Shown: positions 1 to 7,641 of the stretch, one piece after another
Numbering within the stretch: position 1 is the first letter of the stretch
Layout: every line of letters starts with the position of its first letter
Source of the DNA: Brevibacterium ravenspurgense
Lineage (GTDB): Bacteria > Actinomycetota > Actinomycetes > Actinomycetales > Brevibacteriaceae
Direction of reading: 5' to 3'
Assembly: GCF_001584615.1 (NCBI RefSeq)
Contig: NZ_LQQC01000007.1
Span: forward strand, 1-64,000
DNA: 64,000 nt
The notes under the pieces: generated by a model
What the model saw: the letters and a program-made list of their open reading frames with translations, nothing else
Databases searched by the model: none
What the model was told of the DNA's origin: nothing
Made by a program: the position numbers and the translations under genes

Positions 1-2
1 AC

Positions 3-119
3 ATCAAGCAATGGCGCGGGCTGGCTACCCGCTATGACAAGCACGCAGTGGTCTACCGGGCTGCCGTCGTCCTGCACACCGTGATCGCATGGACCCGACA
101 TTTATCAGACACGCCCTAG
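3..119 (+). pseudogene. IS5-type transposase, C-terminal remnant
   Basis: An open frame enters from the window edge and stops at TAG 117-119. Its 38 residues (KQWRGLATRYDK near the start, then VVYRAAVVL) match the conserved tail of IS5-family DDE transposases, which ends shortly after this Arg/Tyr-rich block. Only the tail is visible, so I cannot tell whether the rest of the element lies intact upstream or whether this is a fragment. It sits directly beside a broken antitoxin gene, consistent with an IS-damaged region. Confidence 0.7.
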
Positions 120-181
120 CCGCGCTGGGCTCTGTTCGGTTTCAGCTTTTGGGCTTACGAGGCGCCGCCCGCCTTCTGCTC

Positions 182-547
182 TCAGGCTGACGCGTCGCTG
201 CGCTTGGGGATGTCGGGGTCGAGCTCGATCTTCTTGTCGCTCGTGGCGTAGTCGATGCGCATCGTCATGCCGAGGGCTTTGATGGGGTTGAACAGCGTCT
301 TGAACGACGGGTTGCCTTCTGCGCTCAGGGACTTGTAGAGCTACTCGCGCTCCAGGCCGATTTCCTTGGCAAGCTTTGCCATGCCCTTGGAGCGAGCGAT
401 GTCGCCCAGAGCTGACTTGAGGAAATCAGGGTCTTGATCCTCCAGCACAGCCTTAAGACAGTAGGCCACCTGCTCCTTCGTCTGCAGGCGTTCAGCGATG
501 TCAAAAGGTCGCATCTTGACCTTGTTGTCAGCCATTTTGCCCCACAT
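182..547 (-). pseudogene. HigA-like addiction-module antidote protein, interrupted by an amber codon
   Basis: Translation shows the TIGR02684-type antitoxin pattern: RPFDIAERL near the start, then ALGDIARSKGMAKLAKEIGL, the first part of the helix-turn-helix. At 341-343 a TAG replaces the residue expected in the family's RE-x-LY motif. The frame then continues without another stop through LYKSLSAEGNP, GMTMRIDY and an acidic tail to TGA at 182-184. The total of about 121 codons suits a full-length antitoxin, so a single point mutation has probably split it. The start could be ATG 547 or ATG 535. Family members pair with a RelE-like HigB toxin upstream, but only about 40 nt separate this gene from the GNAT gene, so no toxin is present. 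A truncated 68-aa product ending inside the HTH may still be made. Confidence 0.75.
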
Positions 548-590
548 ACCTGTATCTCAAGGACACAGAAGGCCGAGGGTTTGTGGACGG

Positions 591-1004
591 TTACTGGGAC
601 TTCACGAAGGCGTGAATGTTGTTTTCGGCGGCTGTGCTGAAACCGCAGGCTCGGTAGAAAGACTGCTGGCGTTCTTCGTCATCAGTGATGAGAACGAATT
701 GGCGAACATGAGAAAACGCGTCCGCTGCTTCTGCCATGAGCGCCTTGCCTACCCCTGTTCGCTGCTCCTCGGGGTGAACGAGGATGTCCTGCAGGTAGGC
801 GATTGTGTGGCCATCGGTGAGAATGCGAATGAGGCCGATGAGAGATTCTCCGCACCACGCTGACCTCAGCCACTGAGACCCGGCGACCGACGCCGCGAGC
901 GCCTCGGGATCCCTTGTGTAGGCCAACCAGCCGACAGAGTCATAGAGGTCGACGAGCTGCTGAAGGCTTGGGATGAGATCGGTAATTCGCAACTCCGGTG
1001 TCAT
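591..1004 (-). CDS. GNAT family N-acetyltransferase
   Basis: This 137-aa protein has the single-domain GNAT size. The acetyl-CoA pyrophosphate-binding motif A (QRTGVGKAL) is at residues 81-89, preceded by the beta4 strand (YLQDILVHP) and followed by a C-terminal FYRACGF segment typical of the fold. It would transfer an acetyl group from acetyl-CoA to an amine, but the substrate cannot be read from sequence. No Shine-Dalgarno precedes ATG 1004; instead a TAGAGT box ends 7 nt upstream, suggesting leaderless transcription. The gene is divergent from the Fur-like regulator and shares its roughly 90-bp intergenic region. Confidence 0.85.
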   Translation of the reverse strand: MTPELRITDLIPSLQQLVDLYDSVGWLAYTRDPEALAASVAGSQWLRSAWCGESLIGLIRILTDGHTIAYLQDILVHPEEQRTGVGKALMAEAADAFSHVRQFVLITDDEERQQSFYRACGFSTAAENNIHAFVKSQ

Positions 1005-1011
1005 GTGACGA

Positions 1012-1017
1012 ACTCTA
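1012..1017 (-). promoter_or_regulatory. -10 element of a leaderless promoter (GNAT gene)
   Basis: TAGAGT on the minus strand ends 7 nt before ATG 1004, the spacing expected when transcription starts at or next to the start codon. No ribosome-binding site is present. Confidence 0.45.
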
Positions 1018-1058
1018 GTGCTTGCGCTGACTCTTCACTGTGCGTTTGCCTACATTTG

Positions 1059-1073
1059 TTTGAACTATTCAAA
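1059..1073. promoter_or_regulatory. Palindromic candidate operator upstream of the fur-like gene
   Basis: TTTGAACTATTCAAA is a perfect 6-bp inverted repeat around a CTA centre. It is AT-rich against a GC-rich background and lies about 21 nt upstream of the Fur-like start codon. Actinobacterial FurA/CatR proteins autoregulate from AT-rich dyads immediately upstream of their own gene, so this is the natural operator candidate. That assignment is inference. Confidence 0.5.
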
Positions 1074-1094
1074 AGAGCGACTAGGCCGAAAGTG

Positions 1095-1559
1095 ATGAAC
1101 ATTGCAGATCCATCAGCGGCCCTGAATGCGCACGAGGACCCTCGTGCGGCACTCAAGGCTGTGGGTCTGCGTGTCACGTCGCCGCGCGTTGCAGCGCTGG
1201 AAGCGCTCAGCGGGCACGGTCACTTCAGCGTCGAACGATTGCTCGACGACGTCCGAAAGACCCTGCCCACGGTGAGCTTCCAAACTCTGTACGGCGTGCT
1301 CGAAGCACTGAAGAGTGCAGGGCTTGTGCGCAAGATCGAAGTGGGAGGACACCCTGCGCTCTTCGAACTCGACCACGGCGACAACCATCACCACACTGTG
1401 TGCCGCAGATGCGGCGCAGTGGAAGACACTCCGTGTGCCACGCAGGCCCCGCCGTGCATTCACCCGCCGGCAGGGTTCGCAGCGGAGGTCACGGAAGTGA
1501 CCTTCTACGGCCTGTGTGCCGAATGCTCGCAAGTTTCCGAATCCACAATCGCCCCTTGA
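1095..1559 (+). CDS. furA: Fur family transcriptional regulator (FurA/CatR type)
   Basis: This 154-aa metal-dependent repressor has an N-terminal winged helix (residues about 18-83; GLRVTSPRVAALEAL then FQTLYGVLEALKSAGLVRK) followed by the Fur dimerisation domain. A His-rich metal site (FELDHGDNHHH, about 90-100) and two CxxC pairs (CRRC 103-106, CAEC 141-144) for structural zinc are intact. ATG 1095 is chosen over an upstream in-frame start because the Fur fold begins here. It precedes the catalase gene by a short gap. That arrangement is classic for FurA-katG in mycobacteria and CatR-CatA in Streptomyces, where the regulator represses itself and the catalase and is inactivated by peroxide. 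A peroxide-sensing role is therefore likely but inferred from context. Confidence 0.85.
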   Translation: MNIADPSAALNAHEDPRAALKAVGLRVTSPRVAALEALSGHGHFSVERLLDDVRKTLPTVSFQTLYGVLEALKSAGLVRKIEVGGHPALFELDHGDNHHHTVCRRCGAVEDTPCATQAPPCIHPPAGFAAEVTEVTFYGLCAECSQVSESTIAP

Positions 1560-1572
1560 AAGGAATCAGCAC

Positions 1573-1590
1573 ATGACTGACACCGGTTGA
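1573..1590 (+). other. Five-codon upstream ORF (or frameshifted original start) of the catalase gene
   Basis: A good ribosome-binding site (GAAAGGA, 1557-1563) is spaced 9 nt from ATG 1573, but that frame encodes only MTDTG before TGA at 1588-1590. The stop overlaps the TTG (1587-1589) that opens the catalase frame. Either this is a tiny leader ORF coupled to catalase translation, or a 1-2 nt indel has displaced the original catalase start (catalases often begin MTD or similar). Confidence 0.5.
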
Positions 1591-3068
1591 CCACCCAATC
1601 AGGTGCGCCTGTCCAGAACAACGAGCACTCGCTCACGATGGGCCCGGACGGCACCACTGCCCTCCACGACCACTACCTGCTGGAGAAGCTCGCATCGTTC
1701 AACCGCGAGCGCGTTCCGGAGCGCAACCCGCACGCTAAGGGTGGCGGCGCATTCGGCGAATTCGAAGTCACCGAAGACGTGTCGAAGTACACCTCGGCAG
1801 CCGTCTTCCAGCCCGGCACCAAGTCCGAGACGCTCATCCGCTTCTCGACCGTTGCCGGTGAGCAGGGCTCGCCTGATACGTGGCGCGACGTCCGCGGCTT
1901 CTCGCTGCGCTTCTACACGACCGAGGGCAACCTCGACATCGTCGGCAACAACACGCCCACGTTCTTCATCCGCGACGGCATCAAGTTCCCCGACTTCATC
2001 CACTCGCAGAAGCGCCTGGGCGACTCCGGCCTGCGCGATGCGGACATGCAGTGGGATTTCTGGACGCTCTCGCCTGAGTCCAGCCACCAGGTCACCTACC
2101 TCATGGGCGACCGCGGTCTGCCGCGCACGTGGCGCAACATGAACGGCTACGGATCGCACACCTACCAGTGGATCAACGAAGCCGGCGAGCGCTTCTGGGT
2201 CAAGTACCACTTCCTGACCCAGCAGGGCGAAGAGAACATGACGGCTGAAGAAGCCGAGAAGCTGGCAGGCTCGGACGCCGAGTACCACCGCCGCGACCTC
2301 TTCAACTCGATCAAGGACGGCAACTTCCCCAAGTGGGACATGTACGTCCAGATCATGCCGTACGAAGAGGCCAAGACCTACCGCCTCAACCCCTTCGACC
2401 TCACCAAGACGTGGCCGAAGGCCGACTACCCGCGCATCAAGGTCGGCACGCTGACCCTGAACCGCAACCCGCAGAACTTCTTCCAGGAGATTGAGCAGGC
2501 TGCGTTCACGCCGGGCAACCAGGTTCCGGGCACCGGAATCTCGCCGGACAAGATGCTCATGGCCCGCGTGTTCTCCTACCCGGATGCACAGCGCAACCGC
2601 GTCGGCACCAACTACAACCAGCTGCCGGTTAACCAGCCGCGTGCCACCGAGGCCAAGAACTACATGCACGAAGGCCACATGAACTACGCGATCACGCCTG
2701 CTGAGCACCGCGTGTACTCGCCGCACTCCTACGGCACCGAAGGTGGCCCAGTGGCTGACGAGTCGGTCAAGGAAGCAAACTGGGAGAACGACGGCTCGCT
2801 CGTCCGCGCTGCAGCAACCCTGCGCAAGGACGACGATGACTTCGGCCAGGCAGGCATCCTCTACCGCGACGTCTTCACCGACGAGCAGAAGGACCGCTTC
2901 AAGGAGACGCTGTGCGGACAGTGCATGGCCATCACCGTCGACCGCATCCGCGAACAGTTCTTCGAGTACTGGACCAACGTGGACGCCGACCTCGGCGTTC
3001 ACCTGCGCGAGTGCTACAAGAGCTGCTCCAGCAAGAACGCTGCAACGGACGCACACGAAGACGCCTGA
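1587..3068 (+). CDS. katA: Monofunctional haem catalase
   Basis: This 493-aa catalase dismutates hydrogen peroxide to water and oxygen. Length and sequence fit small-subunit (clade 3) enzymes. Catalytic His49 lies in [12 protein letters not shown], the distal Asn at 121-122 in [12 protein letters not shown], and the proximal haem ligand Tyr331 in [12 protein letters not shown]; all are present. The only in-frame start near the family N-terminus is TTG 1587, which lacks a well-spaced ribosome-binding site of its own. The good site upstream serves ATG 1573, whose frame stops exactly at the TTG. It follows the Fur-like regulator and is presumably peroxide-induced through it. The enzyme itself looks intact; only the start is odd. 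A Rho-independent-type hairpin follows at 3131-3170. Confidence 0.93.
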   Translation: MTTQSGAPVQNNEHSLTMGPDGTTALHDHYLLEKLASFNRERVPERNPHAKGGGAFGEFEVTEDVSKYTSAAVFQPGTKSETLIRFSTVAGEQGSPDTWRDVRGFSLRFYTTEGNLDIVGNNTPTFFIRDGIKFPDFIHSQKRLGDSGLRDADMQWDFWTLSPESSHQVTYLMGDRGLPRTWRNMNGYGSHTYQWINEAGERFWVKYHFLTQQGEENMTAEEAEKLAGSDAEYHRRDLFNSIKDGNFPKWDMYVQIMPYEEAKTYRLNPFDLTKTWPKADYPRIKVGTLTLNRNPQNFFQEIEQAAFTPGNQVPGTGISPDKMLMARVFSYPDAQRNRVGTNYNQLPVNQPRATEAKNYMHEGHMNYAITPAEHRVYSPHSYGTEGGPVADESVKEANWENDGSLVRAAATLRKDDDDFGQAGILYRDVFTDEQKDRFKETLCGQCMAITVDRIREQFFEYWTNVDADLGVHLRECYKSCSSKNAATDAHEDA

Positions 3069-3130
3069 TCAGCACCGCTGACACAGCCGCACTGAGCTCA
3101 GATCTGAAAGTCCAGAGCTGAGAAGCAGAC

Positions 3131-3170
3131 AGCGCCCGGGTACCGCAAGGAGCCCGGGCGCTGCTGTTTT
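3131..3170 (+). terminator. Terminator of the catalase operon
   Basis: A perfect 10-bp GC-rich stem (3131-3140 with 3153-3162), 12-nt loop, then GCTGTTTT. Confidence 0.8.
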
Positions 3171-3239
3171 GACGTCGGCCTCAGGAGACGTGTCCGCCTG
3201 AACACATGTTGTGCGCGTACGTACCCGTACAGACTGTGT

Positions 3240-4106
3240 TTAGGCGAACATCTTTGCGGAAGAGCTTCGCAGCCACGCGCGCCTGACGGCCGGCCACACA
3301 GCTTCTGCCCACACGGTGTACCCGTGGTCATTGGGGTGGAAGACGTCCGATTCCATTGTGAAGAATTGCCGTGGAATCCCCAGGGTGCTACGCGACCACA
3401 GGGACGCTGTTGCCGCGTACAGTTCGGCAAGTTCAAGGTCGTTCTCAGCGGCCAGACGGCGGATCAGGGCATTCGCTGCACGGCATTTGCGCTCAAATGC
3501 GGGCAGACCGAAGCTCGGCACGGTTGATACGACAGTCCCCGCCGGCAGTGCCGGATACAGACGCTCAGCAGTCCACGCGAATCCATCGTCAGTGAACGCG
3601 CGGTCGGCGATGTCGTTGCCGCCGATGACGCACATCGTGACATCAGCCTGAGCGAACATGCGCCCAGCTTTGAGCTGTGGAAGCTGCTGCTCCATGAGAA
3701 GCCACGAAGAGTCTCCCGGCTGGGCGATATTGCACACCAGCACGGGTGCGCCGGCCTCAGATGCCAAACGCCTCAGCACGATGCCCACATAGCCGCGGTC
3801 AGCACTGGAAGCGCCCACCCCGCTGGCTGCGGAATCACCCAGAACATTGACCCTGAGGGGGCGCGCGTCACCGGCCCAACCTGACACCGGCCCAACTGAG
3901 CCGTCGGGGAAGAAGGCAAGCTCCGCCTCGTGAAAGTGCTTCCACCATCCGCGGCGGGTGCGGGCCTGCACCCCGTTCATCCACGCGGAACTCGACAGCC
4001 AGCCGGCTGTCGCGCCGGCCGCCACACCCGCGGCCACCAGGGCGGCCCGGCCCCAGAGGGGCAGGCCCTGCGAACTAAGCGAACTCAGCCGGGACAGCGC
4101 GTTCAC
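3240..4106 (-). CDS. SGNH/GDSL hydrolase, membrane-anchored
   Basis: This 288-aa protein has one hydrophobic N-terminal segment (about residues 20-40) that should act as a signal anchor, placing the catalytic domain outside the membrane. The SGNH blocks are complete: GDS at 90-92 (nucleophile Ser92), Gly in the block II region, GGND at 162-165 (Asn164), and the D254-x-x-H257 pair in DVFHPNDHG. It is a serine esterase or lipase-like enzyme, substrate unknown. It is the last gene of a minus-strand operon; its ATG overlaps the transporter stop by 4 nt. Confidence 0.85.
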   Translation of the reverse strand: MNALSRLSSLSSQGLPLWGRAALVAAGVAAGATAGWLSSSAWMNGVQARTRRGWWKHFHEAELAFFPDGSVGPVSGWAGDARPLRVNVLGDSAASGVGASSADRGYVGIVLRRLASEAGAPVLVCNIAQPGDSSWLLMEQQLPQLKAGRMFAQADVTMCVIGGNDIADRAFTDDGFAWTAERLYPALPAGTVVSTVPSFGLPAFERKCRAANALIRRLAAENDLELAELYAATASLWSRSTLGIPRQFFTMESDVFHPNDHGYTVWAEAVWPAVRRAWLRSSSAKMFA

Positions 4107-4909
4107 ACTCGGGCGCCTTCAGCCCTGCGCTCGGCGTCGGTTTCGATCGAGTAGGTGCCCTCGCGCTTCTTGAACCAGCGGATGACCACCTGCGTGACGG
4201 GCAGGAACAGCACTTCGACCGCGACCTTGTACACAAAGCCGAACAGCACGTACTTGATGAACTCACCGCCGGGAATCACACCGGCAAAGGCCACGGTGCA
4301 GAAGATGACGGTGTCAGCTGCTTCGCCCACACCCGTCGAACCCAGCAGGCGAACCCACAGGGCGCGCTCGCCCATGCGACGTTTGATCCGCACAAGAACG
4401 AAGGCGTTGAGCATCTGGCCTACGGCATAGCCGGCAAGCGATGCCGCGACGATCCGCGGATAGAAGCCCAACACCGCGGCGAAAGCCTCTTGGCCGTCAT
4501 AGCCGGGGCCGGGCGGGGCGATGATGACCAGCAGGAAGATGAGTGAGGCCCCCAGCTGCGACACAAAGCCCATGATGACGGCCTTGCGGGCGGCTGCGAA
4601 GCCGTACACCTCGGAAATGACGTCGCCCATGATGTACACGAACGGGAATAGGAAGGCGCCGCCGTCGGCCACAATCCAATAGTTGTCGGTGCTTTCGCCC
4701 ATGGGGAAGAACGCGATGACCTTCGTGGCTGAAATGTTCGACACGAGCAGAGCCACGCAGAAGAACGCCAGAACGACCGCGTAGTAGCGGCCGCGGGAAG
4801 ACGCGAAGGCAACCAGTCGCGCACCCGCTTTTTGGGCTGACTGTGCGGAAGCCGGACGGGATTCGTGGGGCTCTTGTCTTCCGGAGCCCGGGACAGTGTC
4901 AGCGTTCAA
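4103..4909 (-). CDS. yhhQ: Queuosine precursor transporter (YhhQ/VUT family)
   Basis: This 268-aa polytopic membrane protein has six or so hydrophobic segments and the YhhQ signatures: N-terminal SNISATKVIAFF, then the FPFVYIMGDVISEVYGFAAARK block that defines the family, and a C-terminal region rich in Phe/Val. In E. coli YhhQ imports the queuosine precursors preQ0/preQ1 used for wobble modification of GUN tRNAs. The N-terminal 40 residues (Glu/Ser/Arg-rich) look like a cytoplasmic extension. The start overlaps the deacylase stop by 11 nt and the stop overlaps the SGNH start by 4 nt, so translation is probably coupled. Confidence 0.85.
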   Translation of the reverse strand: MNADTVPGSGRQEPHESRPASAQSAQKAGARLVAFASSRGRYYAVVLAFFCVALLVSNISATKVIAFFPMGESTDNYWIVADGGAFLFPFVYIMGDVISEVYGFAAARKAVIMGFVSQLGASLIFLLVIIAPPGPGYDGQEAFAAVLGFYPRIVAASLAGYAVGQMLNAFVLVRIKRRMGERALWVRLLGSTGVGEAADTVIFCTVAFAGVIPGGEFIKYVLFGFVYKVAVEVLFLPVTQVVIRWFKKREGTYSIETDAERRAEGARV

Positions 4910-5363
4910 CGTCGATTTCCTCTCCGCCGGTCAGGCGCAGCAGTTCCGCGTACGTCAGCGGGAACATCGAATCCGCGGTGCCGGCGGCCGCCCACAGCAT
5001 GGGGTAGGCCGCGAGCGCTCGGTCGATGAACGTGCGAATCGGCTTGCTGTGACCAGCTGGGGCAACCCCGCCGATCACCTGCCCGGTGGCTGCCTTGACC
5101 ACGTCCGCATTGGCCCGGCTGATCTTCCCGCCGGTCTGCTCTTCGACAAAGCCCGTGTCCACGCGGTGCGCGCCGGAGGTCATGATGAGCACCGGTTCGC
5201 CGTCAAGCCGGAAGATCAGGCTGTTGGCAATTGCGCCTGTCTCAATGCCCAGGTGGGCGGCAGCATCGGCGGCGGTGGGCAGGTGTTCGGTGAAGATAGT
5301 GATCTCCCCGGTGATGCCGGCTTTGTCGAGGTCAGCCTGGACTCGCTGATTGCGTTCGTGCAC
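4899..5363 (-). CDS. YbaK/EbsC family aminoacyl-tRNA deacylase
   Basis: This 154-aa single-domain protein belongs to the YbaK/ProX-like fold, which hydrolyses mischarged tRNA (Cys-tRNA-Pro in the best-studied member). The family core is visible: AAHLGIETGAIANSLIF, the conserved Lys/Arg and Asp region (GGKISRANADVVKAATG), and the glycine-rich GGVAPAGHSKPIRTFID. The GTG start follows the peptidase stop by 3 nt, with GGGAGG inside the preceding gene as ribosome-binding site. Its pairing with a queuosine-precursor transporter makes a small tRNA-fidelity group; that grouping is inference. Confidence 0.85.
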   Translation of the reverse strand: MHERNQRVQADLDKAGITGEITIFTEHLPTAADAAAHLGIETGAIANSLIFRLDGEPVLIMTSGAHRVDTGFVEEQTGGKISRANADVVKAATGQVIGGVAPAGHSKPIRTFIDRALAAYPMLWAAAGTADSMFPLTYAELLRLTGGEEIDVER

Positions 5364-5366
5364 GGT

Positions 5367-7571
5367 TCAGGCCTCCCGAGGTGCTTCCGGGTGGGTTTCG
5401 GCAGGTGCCTGGGCAGGGGAGCCGGCGGGTGCCGAGGTGTCGGCGGGGGAGCCGGCGGCTGCCGAGGTGTCGGCGGGGGAGCCGACCGGCACCTCGGCCT
5501 GGGTCTGTTCTCGGGTTGGCAGACCGCGGCGGCGCAGCAGCGGATCGACGGTGGGCTGTTCGCCGAAGAACTGGGTGATGGCCTGTTCCGGGTCAACCGA
5601 GAAGCCCGGCGCCAGAATGGAGCGGCGGAACGCCTGACCGGACTCGGCCTTCAGGCCGCCCTGCTGGTCAAACCACTCGGATACGTAGGCGGCCAGCTGT
5701 TCCGACCACAGGTACGAGTAGTAACCGGCCGCATAGCCGAAGCTGAAGGCGTGCATGAAGTACGGCGAACGGTAGCGCGGCTGCACAGACGGCGAGAACC
5801 CGGCGGCAGACAGCACCTCGGATTCGAAGTCGAGCACCGCCTCGACCTGTTCGCCTGGCTCCAGACCGTGCCACGAAAGGTCCAGAAGAGCGGCAGCCAG
5901 GTATTCGATCGTGCCGAAGCCCTGCCCGAACTTCTGCGCCTGCTTGATCTGCTCGACCAGGTTTTCCGGCAGCGGTTCGCCCGTTGTGATGTGGCGGGCG
6001 TAGTTCGGCAGAACATCCGGGTGGAGCATCCACATTTCGTTCAGCTGGGACGGGAACTCGACATAGTCCCGGGGGACCGAGGTGCCTGCCCGGCTGGGGT
6101 AGGTGGAATCGGCAAACAGTCCGTGCCACACGTGGCCGAACTCGTGGAAGAGCGTGTTGACGTCGTCCAGGCTCAGCAGGGCCGGTTCGCCGGGTGCAGG
6201 GCGGGGCACGTTCATCGTCATGGTGATGATGGGCTGTTCGCCCGTCAGGCGGGCCCCGGTCACGAGTTCCGCCATCCACGCCCCACCGCGCTTGCTGGGG
6301 CGCGTGTACGGGTCGATGCAGACCAGGCCCAAGACTTTGGCGCCCTCGGAGATCTCCCACACCGTGACGGTTTCATCCCACAGGCGGCCTGCGAAACGGT
6401 CGGTGACGTTTTCAAAGCTCAATCCGTACAGCACGCTCGCGGCGTAGAAAACACCGTCGTGCAGCACCCGGTTGAACTCGAAGTACTTGCTGATTTCGCT
6501 GTGGTCGATGCCGTACAGCTGCGAACCTACGCGGCGCAGCCAGAACGGGATGTCTTCCGCGGCAAGCCTCTGCGGCTGCGCGGTCTTCTCAATCGTTGCG
6601 AGTTCACGCTGCAGCTGCTGATTGGCCGGTTCCAGCAGCGAAATGAGCAGACTCGAAGCCTGTTCCGGGTTGCCGGCCTGCTGCGGTTCAATCGCGTACT
6701 CGCTGAACGAGCTGTAGCCCAGCACACCGGCCAGAGCGGCGCGCAGCGCCGTGATGTCTGCAACCAGACCTCGGGTGTCACCCTCACCGCCGCGACTGCA
6801 GCGATCAGCGGATGCCGCAAACAGCGCCGAGCGGGTCTCCGGATCGGTGAGTGATTCAGCCGGCGGCTGCACTGTCGTCGACTCCAAAGGCAGCACCCAA
6901 CCGTCAACACCGCGTTCCTGCGCCTGGGCAGCGGCGGCGGCCAGCTGAGGCTCAGTCAGCCCGTCAGGTGAGTACGGGCCGCCGCGTTCAATCACAAAAG
7001 CCGAAGCGTTGGTTTCAGCCAGGACGGTATTCGCAAAGCGGTTCTCCAAACGGGTCAGCTCCGCTGACACCGCTTCGACGCGCTGCTTGCCGTCATCGTC
7101 CAGGCGGGCGCCGGCGCGAATGAAATCAGCCAGGAGGAGCTGCAGGTGACGACGGTCTTCCGGCAGAAGGGAAGCGTCGTTGATCGCCTCAAGCCTGTTG
7201 AACAGGGCGGAGTTGAGCTCAACGCCGAGGAAAGCCGAGGACAGTTCCGCATCGATTTCCGCAAGCGCGTCGCTGTTGTCGTCCGTGTGGGCTGAACCCT
7301 GCAAGACACCGGCCACTGCGGACAGGCGGCGCAGCGGCTCCATCGCCTTTTCCAGGGCGACGACAGTGTTGTAGAAGTCAGCGGGTGATTCGTCCGAGGC
7401 GATCGCTTCGAGATCCTGCTGGAACTGAGTGAGAACAGCTGCGAGTGTGCTGCGGAGCTCCTCGGCGGACAGGTGGAAGTCCGGCAGCGTCAGCGATGCC
7501 GGGTGGGTTATCCAGGCGAGCAGCGAATCCGCGGGGGCTGCGCCGTCGGTGTGTTCGGGGATGGTGGACAC
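5367..7571 (-). CDS. M3 family metallopeptidase (oligopeptidase A / Dcp type)
   Basis: This 734-aa zinc peptidase has HEFGH at residues 476-480 and the third ligand Glu near residue 505 (in RDYVEFPSQLNEMW), both diagnostic of M3 oligopeptidases that cut short cytoplasmic peptides. The helical N-terminal half is typical. GTG 7571 is supported by AGAGGAGA upstream. The core ends near residue 690; the last 40 residues are a Pro/Ala/Ser-rich tail with two near-identical 10-residue units (AGSPADTSA), encoded by a 30-bp tandem repeat. This tail is not part of the family fold and is probably disordered. First gene of the operon M3 / YbaK / YhhQ / SGNH; divergent from the MFS gene. Confidence 0.9.
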   Translation of the reverse strand: MSTIPEHTDGAAPADSLLAWITHPASLTLPDFHLSAEELRSTLAAVLTQFQQDLEAIASDESPADFYNTVVALEKAMEPLRRLSAVAGVLQGSAHTDDNSDALAEIDAELSSAFLGVELNSALFNRLEAINDASLLPEDRRHLQLLLADFIRAGARLDDDGKQRVEAVSAELTRLENRFANTVLAETNASAFVIERGGPYSPDGLTEPQLAAAAAQAQERGVDGWVLPLESTTVQPPAESLTDPETRSALFAASADRCSRGGEGDTRGLVADITALRAALAGVLGYSSFSEYAIEPQQAGNPEQASSLLISLLEPANQQLQRELATIEKTAQPQRLAAEDIPFWLRRVGSQLYGIDHSEISKYFEFNRVLHDGVFYAASVLYGLSFENVTDRFAGRLWDETVTVWEISEGAKVLGLVCIDPYTRPSKRGGAWMAELVTGARLTGEQPIITMTMNVPRPAPGEPALLSLDDVNTLFHEFGHVWHGLFADSTYPSRAGTSVPRDYVEFPSQLNEMWMLHPDVLPNYARHITTGEPLPENLVEQIKQAQKFGQGFGTIEYLAAALLDLSWHGLEPGEQVEAVLDFESEVLSAAGFSPSVQPRYRSPYFMHAFSFGYAAGYYSYLWSEQLAAYVSEWFDQQGGLKAESGQAFRRSILAPGFSVDPEQAITQFFGEQPTVDPLLRRRGLPTREQTQAEVPVGSPADTSAAAGSPADTSAPAGSPAQAPAETHPEAPREA
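5421..5480. repeat. Two tandem 30-bp repeats in the 3' end of the M3 peptidase gene
   Basis: Positions 5421-5450 and 5451-5480 are identical except for one base. They encode the repeated AGSPADTSA units of the peptidase tail. Being a multiple of three, copy-number change would keep the frame. Confidence 0.85.
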
Positions 7572-7641
7572 GTGCTTCTCCTCTTACAGGCTCGGGCGTC
7601 AGACTGTACTTGCCGACGATGTCAGCCGAGCGCTGAGTATC

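Noticed and set aside
1599-3056. 485-codon open frame antisense to catalase
   Set aside because: It mirrors the catalase gene; long antisense frames arise from the G/C bias at third positions. The protein is Val/Arg/Ala-rich without any family pattern and no ribosome-binding site precedes it.
4896-6854. 652-codon open frame on the plus strand across the M3 peptidase operon
   Set aside because: It is antisense to three well-supported genes and has a repetitive Gly/Arg/Val composition; a composition shadow.
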